Assembly: GCA_018268395.1 (NCBI GenBank)
Contig: JAFDWQ010000005.1
Location: forward strand, 62,001-126,000
From: Armatimonadota bacterium
GTDB lineage: Bacteria; Armatimonadota; Fimbriimonadia; Fimbriimonadales; Fimbriimonadaceae
Direction of reading: 5' to 3'
DNA length: 64,000 nt
Part shown: piece by piece, positions 48,476 to 61,290 of the stretch
How the letters are laid out: every line of letters starts with the position of its first letter
Numbering within the stretch: the stretch's first letter is position 1
Position numbers and translations under genes: made by a program
The notes under the pieces: model-generated
Databases searched by the model: none
What the model was told of the DNA's origin: nothing
Seen by the model: only the letters and a program-made list of their open reading frames with translations

Positions 48476-49839
48476 AGCCTCTGTTGATCGGATCGTTCGC
48501 TCAAAAGTGTGGGGGGCGGCTCGTGGGCTGTGAACCGTTTCGGCTGATCACTGGGTTCGCCCTCGACAATCGGGAAGCAGGGCTCGGCGACCTTTTCTTG
48601 GCCATCAAGGGAGAGCGGCAAGACGGTCACGACTTTGCCCTCGACGCGATCGAGAGAGGGGCGACGGCCGCAATGGTCGAACGGCCGATCGAGGGCCCTC
48701 ACGTGCTCGTCGACGACCTCGTCGAAGCTCTTGCGCGGTTCGCTGGGTCGTGCCGGGCCGACTTTGAAAGCCCGGTCGTCGCCGTGACGGGCAGCAACGG
48801 TAAGACGACGACCAAGGAGATGACGGCAGCGGCCCTTACGCCGCTCGGCCCCGTCCTCAAGAGTCCGGCGAACCGCAACACGGAGTACACGTCCCCTTTG
48901 GTCTGGGCCGACGCTGCAGGCCAGAAGTCGGCGGTCATCGAGATGGCGATGCGCGGGCCCGGTCAGATCGCCCACTTGGCCAAGTTCACGCGGCCAGACG
49001 TCGGCGTCGTCACGGTCATTGGGACGGCGCACGTCGAAAAGGTGGGCACGCGGGAAGGGATCATGCTCGCCAAGGCCGAGCTCCTCGAGGCCCTGCCCGC
49101 TGACGGCGTCGCCGTCGTGTGGCGCGAAGACGACTTTTGGCCCGACCTCTGCGAGAGGTCGGCCGCACCGGTCCGGTCCTTCGGCTTTTCGGTCGAAGCC
49201 GAGTGCCGGATCTTAGGTTATCGGGCCGTTTCCTGGGACAGTTGCGTCGTCCGGCTTTCGCTCGACGGAAAGGTCGCAGACGCGCACGTGCCGGCGGTCG
49301 GCCGGCACCAGGCCCAAAACGCGGCTGCGGCCGTGCTCGCGGCCCACAGTGTCGGCGTCCCCGTCGACCAGGCGGCCGAAGCCCTCGCCAGGACCGAACT
49401 CCCGCCCTTGCGGCTCCAGGTCCGCGAGAAGGACGGGGTCACGGTCATCCTGGATACGTACAACGCCAGCCCCGACAGTACGGTCGCTGCGATCCAGACC
49501 ATCGACGAAGTGCCTTGCGAAGGACGCCGCGTGGCCGTGCTCGGAGAGATGAAGGAGCTTGGCGACTTCACAGAGAGCGGGCACCGGATGGTCGGTAAGG
49601 CGCTGGCGAACTCGTCGATCGACTACGTTTTCTTGACGGGCGGGCCGACGGGTTACATCGCGGACGAGGCGACCATGGCGGGTTATCCTGCGGACCAGGT
49701 CGAACAAGACGAGGCCCTCGATATCGGCCACGTGCGCCGCTTTCTCGGATCGCTTCGGCCGGGCGACGTCGCCCTCGTGAAAGGGAGCCGCGCCCTCGGA
49801 TTAGAACGGGCGCTCGAGGACGGTGCCGATGGCGCTTGA
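48472..49839 (+). CDS. murF: UDP-MurNAc-tripeptide:D-Ala-D-Ala ligase
   Basis: A 455-residue Mur ligase with VTGSNGKTTTKEM, MRGPGQIAHLAKFTRPDVGVVTVIGTAH (split motif) and LDTYNASPDS. It adds D-Ala-D-Ala to the muropeptide precursor. It starts with TTG overlapping the murE stop (TTGA). The ligase domains are complete. Confidence 0.93.
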   Translation: MKPLLIGSFAQKCGGRLVGCEPFRLITGFALDNREAGLGDLFLAIKGERQDGHDFALDAIERGATAAMVERPIEGPHVLVDDLVEALARFAGSCRADFESPVVAVTGSNGKTTTKEMTAAALTPLGPVLKSPANRNTEYTSPLVWADAAGQKSAVIEMAMRGPGQIAHLAKFTRPDVGVVTVIGTAHVEKVGTREGIMLAKAELLEALPADGVAVVWREDDFWPDLCERSAAPVRSFGFSVEAECRILGYRAVSWDSCVVRLSLDGKVADAHVPAVGRHQAQNAAAAVLAAHSVGVPVDQAAEALARTELPPLRLQVREKDGVTVILDTYNASPDSTVAAIQTIDEVPCEGRRVAVLGEMKELGDFTESGHRMVGKALANSSIDYVFLTGGPTGYIADEATMAGYPADQVEQDEALDIGHVRRFLGSLRPGDVALVKGSRALGLERALEDGADGA

Positions 49840-50800
49840 CCCGTTCGTGCGCGACGTGGTCGTCGCCGGCGGCGTCGGGCTCGTCGGAGCCGCCATCGCG
49901 GCCCCGCTCACGTACCAGGCGCTCTTGAAGACCGGCAGCAGACAGACGGTCAGCGAATTCGTTCCGGAACATTCCGGGAAGCAAGGCACTCCGACGATGG
50001 GAGGCATCATCGTCATCGTCGGCATCCTCACCGCGCTCATGGCCGTCCAGCCGGTGCACCTCTTCGCCGTCGTGCTTGTCGCGTGGTACGGGCTGATCGG
50101 GTTCTTGGACGACTATGTGGTCCCAAAGATGATGCCTGGCAAGCGCGGCCTCGGCTGGATGCCGAAGCTGGCGATGCAGGTCGTACCGTTCCTCGTGCTG
50201 TGGGCTTTGGCGCCAGGCAGCCCTCCGTGGATCATCGGTGTCACGGCGTTCGTCGTGCTCTTTTTCGCGAACGGGTTCAATTTCGCCGACGGCATGGACG
50301 GACTTGCGGGCGGGATCGGCGTCGTCCTTGCCCTGTCGATCGCCGTCTTGAGCCTCGTGCCCGGAACCGGGGTCGACCGGACCTTGACCGCAGGAATGAT
50401 CGCGCTTGCTTGTGCCTTTGTGCCGTTTCTGGTCTTGAACGCACCACCTGCGAAAGTGTTCATGGGCGACGTCGGCTCGCTTCCGATCGGAGCGCTTCTT
50501 GGGCTCGCATACTTGCAGGCGACGTTGTTCCGCGTGCCGGCGGCGCCCGATTGGAAGCCCGTGCTCCTGACCCTTCCTTTACTGATCGTCCTGCTCGTCG
50601 AGATCGTGCCCGGACCGCTCCAGGTGGCATCGGCGAAGCTCCGGAAGGGGAAACGCCTGTTTCCGTTCAAGACGCCCGTCCATCACGGTTTCCAGGCTGC
50701 GGGATGGCCCGAAACCCGGGTCGTGGCCCTGTTCGTCCTGACCCAGTTCGTCGGATCGATGGTCGCGCTCGGGCTCTTCGTCTGGGGGATGTCGTCTTGA
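49823..50800 (+). CDS. mraY: Phospho-MurNAc-pentapeptide translocase
   Basis: A 325-residue polytopic membrane enzyme. Conserved cytoplasmic loops include HSGKQGTPTMGG (residues about 51-62), IGFLDDYVVPKM and NGFNFADGMDGLAGG, with catalytic Asp in FLDD and NxxNxxDGxDG. It makes lipid I from UDP-MurNAc-pentapeptide and undecaprenyl phosphate. GTG at 49823 or ATG at 49829; the murF stop overlaps both. Confidence 0.93.
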   Translation: MPMALDPFVRDVVVAGGVGLVGAAIAAPLTYQALLKTGSRQTVSEFVPEHSGKQGTPTMGGIIVIVGILTALMAVQPVHLFAVVLVAWYGLIGFLDDYVVPKMMPGKRGLGWMPKLAMQVVPFLVLWALAPGSPPWIIGVTAFVVLFFANGFNFADGMDGLAGGIGVVLALSIAVLSLVPGTGVDRTLTAGMIALACAFVPFLVLNAPPAKVFMGDVGSLPIGALLGLAYLQATLFRVPAAPDWKPVLLTLPLLIVLLVEIVPGPLQVASAKLRKGKRLFPFKTPVHHGFQAAGWPETRVVALFVLTQFVGSMVALGLFVWGMSS

Positions 50801-52182
50801 GGTTCGAAAGACGGACGGTCGCTGTCGCAGGAATGGGCGTGAGCGGCCTGGCCCTGGGCAAGGCGGTCACCTCGTTGGGCGGGCGGGCGGTCGTGTTCGA
50901 TCAGAAGCCGAACGACAACCCTGGAGTCATGCGCGCGGTCGACGCCCTGGACGCGGCCGGGATCGACGCCGTCACGGGTTGGCACGGCCGACTCGACCCT
51001 GACGAGTTCGACCTGCTCGCCGTCTCGCCGGGCTTCCCGCGCGAGCACCCCGCGATCCGCGACATGCTTACGGCGGGCCGCGAGGTCTGGAGTGAGGTGG
51101 AGTTCGCCTCCCGCATCGCAAGGGCGCCGATCCTCGGGATCACAGGGACCAACGGAAAGAGCACGACGACCGTCATGTTGTGGTCGTTGCTCGTCGGCTC
51201 GGGCCGTCGGGCCGTCCTTTGCGGGAACATCGCTGGGAGCGGTTATCCGGAGCGCACGTTGACCGAGGCCGCCCTGAATGCGGACCAGGACGACGTGCTG
51301 GTAGCCGAGATCAGCAGCTATCAACTGGAATGGACCTCTCACTTCCGGCCCCGGGTCGCGACGGTCACGAACGTCACCCCGGACCACATGGACCGCTACA
51401 AGTCGTTCGACGATTACTTTCAGACCAAGTTGCGACTGTTCGCTGCGATGGGCGACGGAGACTCGGTCGTCGCAAACCTCGACGAGCCGTCACTTCCGGA
51501 ACCGGTGATCCAGGCGGCCGTTCCCGCCGGGGTCCGGACCGTGGGCTTTAGCCCTTCCGGTGGACGACAGGGAAGCGGGCACACGTTCCGTGACGGCGAC
51601 CGGCTACGGTTTAGCGGCTTCGATGCCCACCTCGATGACTTGCCCCTGTTCGGCGAGCACAACGTGACGAACGCCATGGCCGCATGGGAAATGGCGGCTT
51701 CGGTGACCGAACCGGACGAAGGGACGTTCGAAGCGCTACGCGCCTTCAAAGGGCTTGCCAACCGGATGGAGCGGCTCGGAGACCGCGACGGAGTGACGCT
51801 GGTCAACAACTCGATGTGCACGAACCCGGCGGCGGTCGTGGCGAGCTGTCGGAGCCTTAAGGGCCGCCTGCACATCCTGATGGGAGGCGTCACGAAGAAC
51901 TTGGATTTCGCCCCGGTCGGTGACTATCTTAGGTCGACGCCGCACCGCGTTTGCCTCTTCGGGCCGGATCCGGACAAGATGAACGCGATGCTCGGTTCGT
52001 CCTGGCCGCACTACCCCGACATGGAGCGGGCGTTCGAGGCGGCGGTCGGTCAGGCGGCGACAGGCGACACGGTGATCCTGGCCCCGGGTTGCGCCAGCGC
52101 CGAGCCATATGCCAATTTTAAGGAGCGCGGTGACGCGTTCCGCACGATGGCCAGGGACTGGTTACACAAAGTGCAAGCCTAG
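50797..52182 (+). CDS. murD: UDP-MurNAc-L-alanine:D-glutamate ligase
   Basis: A 461-residue Mur ligase. The N-terminus VAVAGMGVSGLALGKAV binds the nucleotide sugar, the P-loop is GITGTNGKSTTT, and the D-Glu site includes NNSMCTNPAA. It adds D-Glu to UDP-MurNAc-L-Ala. The TTG start overlaps the mraY stop (TTGA). A long in-frame extension into mraY is rejected because it would bury that gene. Confidence 0.93.
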   Translation: MRFERRTVAVAGMGVSGLALGKAVTSLGGRAVVFDQKPNDNPGVMRAVDALDAAGIDAVTGWHGRLDPDEFDLLAVSPGFPREHPAIRDMLTAGREVWSEVEFASRIARAPILGITGTNGKSTTTVMLWSLLVGSGRRAVLCGNIAGSGYPERTLTEAALNADQDDVLVAEISSYQLEWTSHFRPRVATVTNVTPDHMDRYKSFDDYFQTKLRLFAAMGDGDSVVANLDEPSLPEPVIQAAVPAGVRTVGFSPSGGRQGSGHTFRDGDRLRFSGFDAHLDDLPLFGEHNVTNAMAAWEMAASVTEPDEGTFEALRAFKGLANRMERLGDRDGVTLVNNSMCTNPAAVVASCRSLKGRLHILMGGVTKNLDFAPVGDYLRSTPHRVCLFGPDPDKMNAMLGSSWPHYPDMERAFEAAVGQAATGDTVILAPGCASAEPYANFKERGDAFRTMARDWLHKVQA

Positions 52183-52225
52183 TTCGAAAACTTGTATAGA
52201 ACAAAAGAGGTCACGGAGGACCTTG

Positions 52226-53437
52226 ATGATGACGAAGACGAAACGAATGGATCCCGTCCTGACGTGGCTCGCCTGTGCGGCCACGTTCATCGGACTTTTG
52301 GCGATTTATGACGCCGGATATGCGCGTGCGGCAGCGGACGGAATGGTGGTCCCCCGCGAGTTCCGGAGCCAGGTCGTGTCCACGGTCGGAGCCTTGATCG
52401 GCGCAGGTCTGTGCTGGATCGTCCGGGCCAAAGAGTGGAGGACATTGGCCTGGGTCGTCTACACCGTCACGCTCGTCGGGCTCGTCCTGGTCAAACTGAT
52501 CGGGACCGAGATCAACGGCGCGACGCGGTGGATCGACCTCAAGGTGATGACGGTCCAGCCCGCGGAGTTCGCGAAGATCGCCGTGATCCTGGTCCTCGCC
52601 TCCGTGCTCGCCTTCCGTAAACCCGCGGCCAAGCCTCCGCGCCCGCCCCGGCATTGGGCGGAGAGGTTGGACTGGGTCTGGATCCCGCGCATCGGACGAT
52701 CGTGGCCCTTGCTCCTGGTCGCCGTCCCGGCCGCGCTCGTCGTCTTCGAACCCGATCTGGCGACGGCCATGGTGATCGCCGTGGTCGCAGGCGTGATGCT
52801 CGTGATCGGCGGAGTCAGCCGTGGCTCTTTGGTCACGCTCGGGCTTGTGACGACGGTGCTCGTCGGTGTGCTCGTCATCAAGGAGCCGTACCGAATGGAA
52901 CGGATCCTCCACCACGGCGACCGATGGAGCGCCGAGAACATCGAGGGGATCGGCTATCAGACGACCCAGAGCGAAGCGTCGATGGCGGAAGGGAGCTGGC
53001 TGGGCGTCGGCCTCGGCGAGGGCCGGGCGAAGCACACGTTGCCTGCCCCCACGACCGATTTCATCGGGACGACGATCGCGGAAGAGACGGGGCTGGTCGG
53101 AATGCTCGTCGTCCTCGCGGTGATGGGAGGCCTGACGTGGAGGCTGTTCTATCTGGCCCGGAACGCACAGGACCGGTTCGGTAAATTGGTGCTCGGCGGG
53201 ACGGCGGCGTGGATCGGCGTCCAGTCGTGTACGAACGTCGTGATGGCCAACGGCTTCGCCCCTCCGATCGGGGTCCCGATGCCGTTCGTCAGCGCAGGCG
53301 GTTCGAGCCTATTGGCCTTATGGATGGCACTCGGAGTCTGCCAATCGGTGTTGAGCCGGACAGAAAAGGAGGTTTCCGCCGATGAGACTGATCGTGACAG
53401 GCGGTGGCACGGGCGGACACGTTTTTCCCGCGCTTGA
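52226..53437 (+). CDS. ftsW: Septal peptidoglycan glycosyltransferase FtsW
   Basis: A 403-residue SEDS protein. About ten membrane segments; the conserved loops are GATRWIDLKVMTVQPAEFAK, VFEPDLATAMVIAV, AEETGLVGMLVVL and PFVSAGGSSLLALWMAL. It polymerises lipid II at the septum. GGAGG lies 6 bases before the ATG at 52226, and the TATAGA in the 43-base gap after murD may be an internal promoter. The last ~18 codons run into murG, giving an unusually long 56-base overlap. Confidence 0.92.
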   Translation: MMTKTKRMDPVLTWLACAATFIGLLAIYDAGYARAAADGMVVPREFRSQVVSTVGALIGAGLCWIVRAKEWRTLAWVVYTVTLVGLVLVKLIGTEINGATRWIDLKVMTVQPAEFAKIAVILVLASVLAFRKPAAKPPRPPRHWAERLDWVWIPRIGRSWPLLLVAVPAALVVFEPDLATAMVIAVVAGVMLVIGGVSRGSLVTLGLVTTVLVGVLVIKEPYRMERILHHGDRWSAENIEGIGYQTTQSEASMAEGSWLGVGLGEGRAKHTLPAPTTDFIGTTIAEETGLVGMLVVLAVMGGLTWRLFYLARNAQDRFGKLVLGGTAAWIGVQSCTNVVMANGFAPPIGVPMPFVSAGGSSLLALWMALGVCQSVLSRTEKEVSADETDRDRRWHGRTRFSRA

Positions 53438-54487
53438 AACGGCCCACGGAGCGGTGTCGCGAGGCTGGGACGTCGCGTACTTGGGTTCGTTAAGGGGCAT
53501 CGAAGGAGAGCAGTGCCGCAAAGCCGGGATCGCGTTCGAAGGCTTTCCGAGCGGCCCGGTCTACAGACCGTTCTCTTCGAGGGGCCTGCGTTCCGTCTTA
53601 AACCTCCTCAAGGCGACGTCGTCCGCTGTCAAGGTTTTGAGGGACCGTCGTCCTGACGCGGTCTTCTCGACGGGCGGTTACGCGAGCGCTCCGGTCGTCA
53701 ACGCAGCACGCAAGTTGGGGGTCCCCTACGTCCTCCACGAACAGAACACGGTGCCAGGCCGGACGAACCAGTTGCTCGGCCGGAACGCCGAGGCCGTCGC
53801 GACCGTGTTCGACTCCGCTGCGACGTGGTTCCCGGGATGTCGGGTCGTCCGGACGGGCATGCCGATCCGGAGGGAACTCCGAGACTCGGCCCAAGGCCGT
53901 CTCCCTTTAACCCATTCTCTGGAAAAGGCGGCTCCTATCGTTCTCGTCATGGGCGGGTCGCAGGGTTCGACGGCGCTCAACGACGTGGCCCTGGCGACGG
54001 CCGTCCGCATGGCGTCCACAGAGGTCCAGTGGCTTCACGTGACGGGTCTGTCGCACTTCGAGTCGACCGACTCCTCGTTGCGCAAACTGGCCGTCCGCTC
54101 TGACTACGCGATCAAGGCGTATCTGGACGCCGAAGAGATGGCGACCGCGATGTTCTCGTGTTCGCTCGCCGTCTGCCGTTCGGGAGCGGGGACGCTTTGC
54201 GAACTGGCCGCGTTCCGGAAGCCCGCGATCCTCGTGCCCTACCCCTCCGCCTTCCGCGACCACCAGACACTGAACGCGCGAGAGTTCGAAAAGATCGGGG
54301 CCGCCGAAGTCTTGTCCCAGGAGGGTCTATCGGCGAGCACGCTCGAACCGCGCATCCACGCGTGGCTGAACGACCATGACCGTGTCCGCGCGGCAGAAAG
54401 ATCGATGGCCGATTGGGACGCCCCGGACGCTCTCGAACGGATCCTGGGCCTGATAGGCCAGTCCGTGAGGAAGGAGGCCTTCGTCGC

Positions 54488-54491
<4 letters not shown>
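53382..54491 (+). CDS. murG: Lipid II synthase MurG
   Basis: A 369-residue GT28 enzyme. The N-terminal loop is TGGGTGGHVFPALE, followed by LHEQNTVPGRTNQLLGR, and the UDP-GlcNAc-binding region is MGGSQGSTALND and RSGAGTLCELAAFRKPAILVPYPSA. It adds GlcNAc to lipid I. AAAGGAGG lies 8 bases before the ATG inside ftsW. The stop overlaps the murC-ddl ATG (ATGA). Confidence 0.94.
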
Positions 54492-56855
<2,364 letters not shown>

Positions 56856-56884
<29 letters not shown>

Positions 56885-57572
56885 GGTCCGGCTCGAGCCG
56901 GGACCGTGGCTGTGGGCGGCGTTCGCCGTGAACATCGTCTTAGGTTTGGCCCTGAGCCCGTTGACCGCGGTCCAGAAAGTCCGCGCGGTCGGGGTCGCCG
57001 ATTACGACCGGGAACGCACGACCGAAGTCCTTCAGACGTTGCGCGGGGTGCCCGTCGCCAGGGTCGACGGCACGCTCCTTCGTAGCCGTCTGTCGGCCGA
57101 CAGGGGCGTGCTGGCGTGTTCGTTCACGCCGAACATGTTCGGACGCGCCGTCGTTCGCGTGACGACGCGCACGCCGGTCGCGGTCTTGGAAGGCGGCGGG
57201 TCTTGCCTGGACGGCGGCGGCGTGTTGTTCCCGTGTTCGGTGTCCAAAGGGTTGCCGGAACTCAAGTTGCCGGACGGCTACGGCGGAATCCGACCTGCTT
57301 TGTCGGGCTCCTGGGAATCCACGGCGGTGGCCGAAGTCTGTCGGGACTTGCCCGCACAAATCCCCAATGTTGACTGGAAGGTTGAACTGGGGACGCGCGG
57401 CGTACTATCCTTACAAGCTAGCGGCACGGAGATCGTGTTGGGTTCGTCAGAGCATTTGCCGCGCAAGATCGGAAAGTTGAAAGAACTGCTCGATGAGAGG
57501 CCCGGTCTTCTTGGAACCGCAAAGCAAGTGAACTTGACCGCACCCGACGCGCCGATGATCCTCGGCCGCTAA
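56856..57572 (+). CDS. ftsQ: Cell division protein FtsQ/DivIB
   Basis: A 238-residue protein. A basic N-terminus (PARRKKARKVR) precedes one membrane helix (residues 16-38) and a POTRA-like region starting at VQKVRAVGVADYDRERTTEVLQ. The TTG start at 56856 follows GGAGGA by 5 bases and overlaps murC-ddl by 29 bases. FtsQ links early and late divisome proteins. Low conservation; the position before ylxW agrees. Confidence 0.8.
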
Positions 57573-57583
57573 GGGAAAGGCGA

Positions 57584-58342
57584 TTGGTCAATCCTTTTAT
57601 CAGGAAGAGGTCCGAAAACCAATGGGTGCTGCCGTTGAGCGTCATGACGTTCGTCTTCGGCTTGATCACGTCGCTCGCTTGGATCGGAAACCAAGACCGG
57701 ACGAGCCGGGTCGCCCGCCTCTCTGAGGAGCAGAAGCTCCGCTATGCCGCAGGCAAGCTCGACTTGAGCGAGGACAACGAGCGGTTGCGCGAAGAGGTCA
57801 GCAAGCTCCGCTCCGAAAACTCGAAGCTCCAGAACGCCGTCGCTCAGAACAGCAGCGCGAGCAAGTCGCTGAACGAATCGCTGCAGGAGTACAAGCTGTA
57901 CGCGTCCTTGACCCCGGTCGAAGGGCCGGGCGTTTCCGTGACGCTCAAAGACGTCAAGTCTCAGCTCCCCGACGAGATCGCCAGCATCGGCGAGATCATC
58001 CACGACACGGACGTCCTGAGGGTCGTGAACGAGCTCAAGAACGCGGGCGCCGAAGCCATTTCCGTGAACAACCGCCGGGTCGGGCCCTTGACGAACTTCC
58101 GCTGCGTCGGCACGACGATCCTCGTGGACGAGTACAAGATCGCCTCGCCCGTCGTCGTTCGAGCGATCGGTGACTCGGACACTCTGTTCGGGGCGATCAA
58201 CCTTCCAGGAGGGATCCTGGACGAGATCCGCAGGACGGACCCGAAGATGGTCGAAGTCGACCCGGTCCAAAAGATGCGCCTGCCCGGCTATTCGGGTCCG
58301 ACGACGTTCAAAGTCGCCCAGGTCTCAGGTGACACCAAGTGA
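57584..58342 (+). CDS. ylxW: DUF881 (YlxW-like) membrane protein
   Basis: A 252-residue protein. One N-terminal membrane helix (residues 17-36), then a coiled coil (LSEDNERLREEVSKLRSENSKLQNAV, about 61-86), then a conserved C-terminal domain with GPGVSVTLKDV and VNNRRVGPLTNFRCVGTTILVD. DUF881 proteins lie between divIB and ftsA in Bacillus, as here, and their function is unclear. TTG start with AAGGGAAAGG before it. Confidence 0.85.
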   Translation: MVNPFIRKRSENQWVLPLSVMTFVFGLITSLAWIGNQDRTSRVARLSEEQKLRYAAGKLDLSEDNERLREEVSKLRSENSKLQNAVAQNSSASKSLNESLQEYKLYASLTPVEGPGVSVTLKDVKSQLPDEIASIGEIIHDTDVLRVVNELKNAGAEAISVNNRRVGPLTNFRCVGTTILVDEYKIASPVVVRAIGDSDTLFGAINLPGGILDEIRRTDPKMVEVDPVQKMRLPGYSGPTTFKVAQVSGDTK

Positions 58343-58776
58343 TCCTGATCCCCGTCGTCGCGCTGTTGATCGGCCTGGCGCTCGGCTTCCTGTTCAGAGC
58401 GTCGTTGCCTCCTGAACTGTCGGTCTACCTGGCCGCGGGGGTCGTCGCGGGTCTGGACACGGTCTTAGGCGGCGTACGGAGTTCGATCGAAGGGAAGTTC
58501 CGGACGGACGTTTTTGTGACGGGTTTCGTGGCGAACGTCTTGATCGCGTACTTCCTCGCTTGGTTCGGCGACAAGATCGGCGTGAACGTCTATCTGGCGG
58601 CGATCTTGGTCATGGGCACAAGAATCTTCACGAACCTCAGCCTCATCCGCCGACATTTGCTGACAAAATGGCACGACGCGCGGGAGCGCAGGCGGTTGGA
58701 CGCCGAAGCGAAGCAGATGCAGGCCGAGTCCGACGCCGAATCTGATGCGAAGGTCCAACAGACCGTGACGACATGA
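58339..58776 (+). CDS. sbp: Small basic protein Sbp (DUF1290)
   Basis: A 145-residue membrane protein. Three hydrophobic segments (residues 2-20, 28-45, 57-80) with the conserved AAGVVAGLDTVLGGVRSSIEGKF and DVFVTGFVANVLIAYFL. The C-terminal ~45 residues are charged and extend beyond the usual Sbp. Found between ylxW and ftsA in Bacillus-type operons. GTGA overlap with ylxW; ATGA overlap with ftsA. Function poorly known. Confidence 0.88.
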   Translation: MILIPVVALLIGLALGFLFRASLPPELSVYLAAGVVAGLDTVLGGVRSSIEGKFRTDVFVTGFVANVLIAYFLAWFGDKIGVNVYLAAILVMGTRIFTNLSLIRRHLLTKWHDARERRRLDAEAKQMQAESDAESDAKVQQTVTT

Positions 58777-60020
58777 ACAACAAGGAGGCAATCGTCGTCG
58801 ACCTCGGGTCGACCAAGGTGGTGTGTCTGGCCGCTGTCCAGACGGAGTCCGGTGAGGTCCGGGCCGAAGCTTGGTCGCAAGTGGGCTGCCGTGGCGTCCG
58901 GAAGGGGATCGTCCTGGACATCGACGAGACGTCGGCCGCGATCGACGAAGCCGTGTCACGGGTCGAAAAGTCGGTCGGCCGGTCGGTGGACGAGATCGCC
59001 GTCAGTGTCGCCGGGGCCCACCTACAGAGCGTGAACGCCCAAGGGTTCGTCCCGATCTATCCCAATACGCGCCCCGTCCGTCGCGACGACGTGCTTGCCG
59101 TGATCAACCATAGCCGCCAGATCGTGATGCCGAGCGACCGCGAGCAGATCATGGCCGTCCCCCGCGAGTTCCGTGTCGACGGGCAACGCGGCGTCCAGCG
59201 ACCGATCGGGATGTCCGGTGGCCGCCTTGAAGTCGTGACCCACCTCGTCACGGGGCAGTCGTCGCTGATCGACCTTGTTGACCGTGCCGTGACCCTTTCG
59301 GGCCGAAAGGTGCTCGAGATGGTGCCGCAACCGCTCGCGAGCGGGCTTGGGGTCGCGACGGCGGACACGATGGAAGAGGGGTGCGCCGTCATCGACGTCG
59401 GGGGAGGGACGACCGACGTCGCAGTCTTCTCGGGCGGGGCCGTCGCCCACCTCGCGAGCATCCCCGTGGGGGCCCACCACGTGACCACCGACCTAGCCGC
59501 GCTCCTGAAAGTTTCACTAGATGAAGCCGAGCGCCTGAAGACCACATATGGGTCGGCTTCGAGTCGGGACGTGCCCGAAAACGAGCGTGTCCAGGTGCAG
59601 CAGACCGATCAACCGGAACCGAGGCCCATGCAGCGTCGGGTACTCTGTGAGATCGTGGAAAGCCGTATGCGCGAGATCGTGGGTCTCGCGGTGCGGCAGA
59701 TCGAAGCGAGCGGGCTGGCAGGTTCGCTCCGCGGCGGTGTGACGGTCACCGGCGGTGGAAGCCTCTTGCCAGGGACGGCGGCGCTCTTTTCGGACGCGCT
59801 CGGATCGCGCGTCCAGAACGGTTCGCCGAAGGTCGCGGGCCCGAACGCGAGGACGTTGGACGTGCCGACGATGAGCACGGCCGTCGGACTCGCAAAGTAC
59901 TGTTTGGAGAGCGACGACCAGGAGTTCGCCCCCGTCTCGGGGTTCGCGAACTGGAAGGACAAGATCCGGACATTGAAAAACCCCTTCAACCGGAAGGGAC
60001 AGGAGACACTCGGAAAATGA
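58773..60020 (+). CDS. ftsA: Cell division protein FtsA
   Basis: A 415-residue actin-like ATPase. [16 protein letters not shown] is the phosphate-1 loop and [19 protein letters not shown] is phosphate-2. The 1C-type segment carries [15 protein letters not shown], and [13 protein letters not shown] is the adenosine motif. It tethers FtsZ to the membrane. The C-terminal helix ([19 protein letters not shown]) fits an amphipathic anchor. ATGA overlap with sbp. Confidence 0.94.
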   Translation: MNNKEAIVVDLGSTKVVCLAAVQTESGEVRAEAWSQVGCRGVRKGIVLDIDETSAAIDEAVSRVEKSVGRSVDEIAVSVAGAHLQSVNAQGFVPIYPNTRPVRRDDVLAVINHSRQIVMPSDREQIMAVPREFRVDGQRGVQRPIGMSGGRLEVVTHLVTGQSSLIDLVDRAVTLSGRKVLEMVPQPLASGLGVATADTMEEGCAVIDVGGGTTDVAVFSGGAVAHLASIPVGAHHVTTDLAALLKVSLDEAERLKTTYGSASSRDVPENERVQVQQTDQPEPRPMQRRVLCEIVESRMREIVGLAVRQIEASGLAGSLRGGVTVTGGGSLLPGTAALFSDALGSRVQNGSPKVAGPNARTLDVPTMSTAVGLAKYCLESDDQEFAPVSGFANWKDKIRTLKNPFNRKGQETLGK

Positions 60021-61228
60021 GCACGAGCGGCGCAGTCATCAAGGTCATCGGCGTAGGGGGCGGCGGTTCGAACGCGGTCAACCGCATGGTCGAGGCCGGA
60101 ATCCAAGGTGTCGAGTTCATCGCGATGAACTCGGACGTCCAAGTCCTGGACCGGTCGAACGCCTCGAAGAAGGTCCAGATCGGCACGAACCTGACCCGGG
60201 GGCTCGGTGCGGGCGGCGACCCCGAAACCGGGAAGGCCAGCGCCGAAGAGAGCAAGAACGACATCCGCAAGGTGCTCGAAGGCGCCGACATGGTCTTTAT
60301 CACGGCCGGAATGGGCGGCGGTACGGGGACGGGAGCGGCTCCGGTCGTGGCCGACTTGGCCCGCGAGCTCGGTGCTCTGACGATCGCCATCGTCACGAAA
60401 CCGTTCGTCTTCGAAGGGCCGAAGCGGCACCGGTTGGCCGAACAGGGAGTCACCTCTCTCACGGGCCGCGTCGACACGCTCATCACGATCCCGAACGACC
60501 GACTGATGGACGTCGCCGAACGCAAGACGACGCTTCTCGACGCGTTCCGCATCGCGGACGACGTGCTCCGACAGGGCGTCCAAGGCATTTCGGACATCAT
60601 CACGGTCCCTGGCCAGATCAACGTGGACTTTGCCGACGTCAAAGCGGTCATGTCCAACGCCGGCCCGGCCCTCATGGGCATCGGTTACGGCATCGGCGAC
60701 CAACGCGCGCTTCAGGCCGCTCAAATGGCCACGTCGTCGAAGTTGCTCGAGCAGACGATCCATGGAGCCCGCGGGCTCCTCGTCAACGTCACTTCGAGCG
60801 AAGACCTCACGCTGAGCGAGGTCACCGAAGCGATGGCGTACATCCATTCGCTCTGCGACGAAGAGGAAGCGAACATCTATTTCGGCACGGTCGTCGACCC
60901 GATGCTCGACGGCGAGGTCCGGATCTCGGTCCTCGCGACAGGGTTCGCGCCGAACGCCTATCGGCCCCTTCCGGTGACCCGGGAGCGCGTGGTCGCCGAA
61001 ATCGAGGACACCGAGCCCGTCGTGCCGGAATCAACGGTAGCGACCGAGCCGGTCCGACAGGCCGAACGGCAGGTGTTCACCGATAAGCGCATCTCTCCTC
61101 GAGAAATTTGGGAGAGGGCACAGGCCGGGCTCAGAGAAGCGTCGACGCCGGACGAGAACCTTTACGACGAGGGCGAGATCGACATTCCGGCGTTTTTGCG
61201 CGAACACCGTCAACGGCGAGACGGCTAA
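60017..61228 (+). CDS. ftsZ: Cell division GTPase FtsZ
   Basis: A 403-residue tubulin-like GTPase. [20 protein letters not shown] at the N-terminus, the GTP loop [10 protein letters not shown] near residue 100, and the T7 loop [12 protein letters not shown] short linker leads to the conserved C-terminal peptide [12 protein letters not shown], which binds FtsA. The last gene of the dcw operon, overlapping ftsA by 4 bases and followed by a strong terminator. Confidence 0.96.
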   Translation: MSTSGAVIKVIGVGGGGSNAVNRMVEAGIQGVEFIAMNSDVQVLDRSNASKKVQIGTNLTRGLGAGGDPETGKASAEESKNDIRKVLEGADMVFITAGMGGGTGTGAAPVVADLARELGALTIAIVTKPFVFEGPKRHRLAEQGVTSLTGRVDTLITIPNDRLMDVAERKTTLLDAFRIADDVLRQGVQGISDIITVPGQINVDFADVKAVMSNAGPALMGIGYGIGDQRALQAAQMATSSKLLEQTIHGARGLLVNVTSSEDLTLSEVTEAMAYIHSLCDEEEANIYFGTVVDPMLDGEVRISVLATGFAPNAYRPLPVTRERVVAEIEDTEPVVPESTVATEPVRQAERQVFTDKRISPREIWERAQAGLREASTPDENLYDEGEIDIPAFLREHRQRRDG

Positions 61229-61251
61229 GTCCGCGCTCTCTGACGCTCATG

Positions 61252-61282
61252 ACGACCCTGGCGCACTTGGCGCCAGGGTCGT
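61252..61282 (+). terminator. Strong hairpin terminator after ftsZ
   Basis: A 13-bp perfect stem ACGACCCTGGCGC (61252-61264) / GCGCCAGGGTCGT (61270-61282) with loop ACTTG, then TCCCTGTTTC. It ends the dcw transcript and also faces the convergent DUF2892 gene. Confidence 0.8.
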
Positions 61283-61290
61283 TCCCTGTT

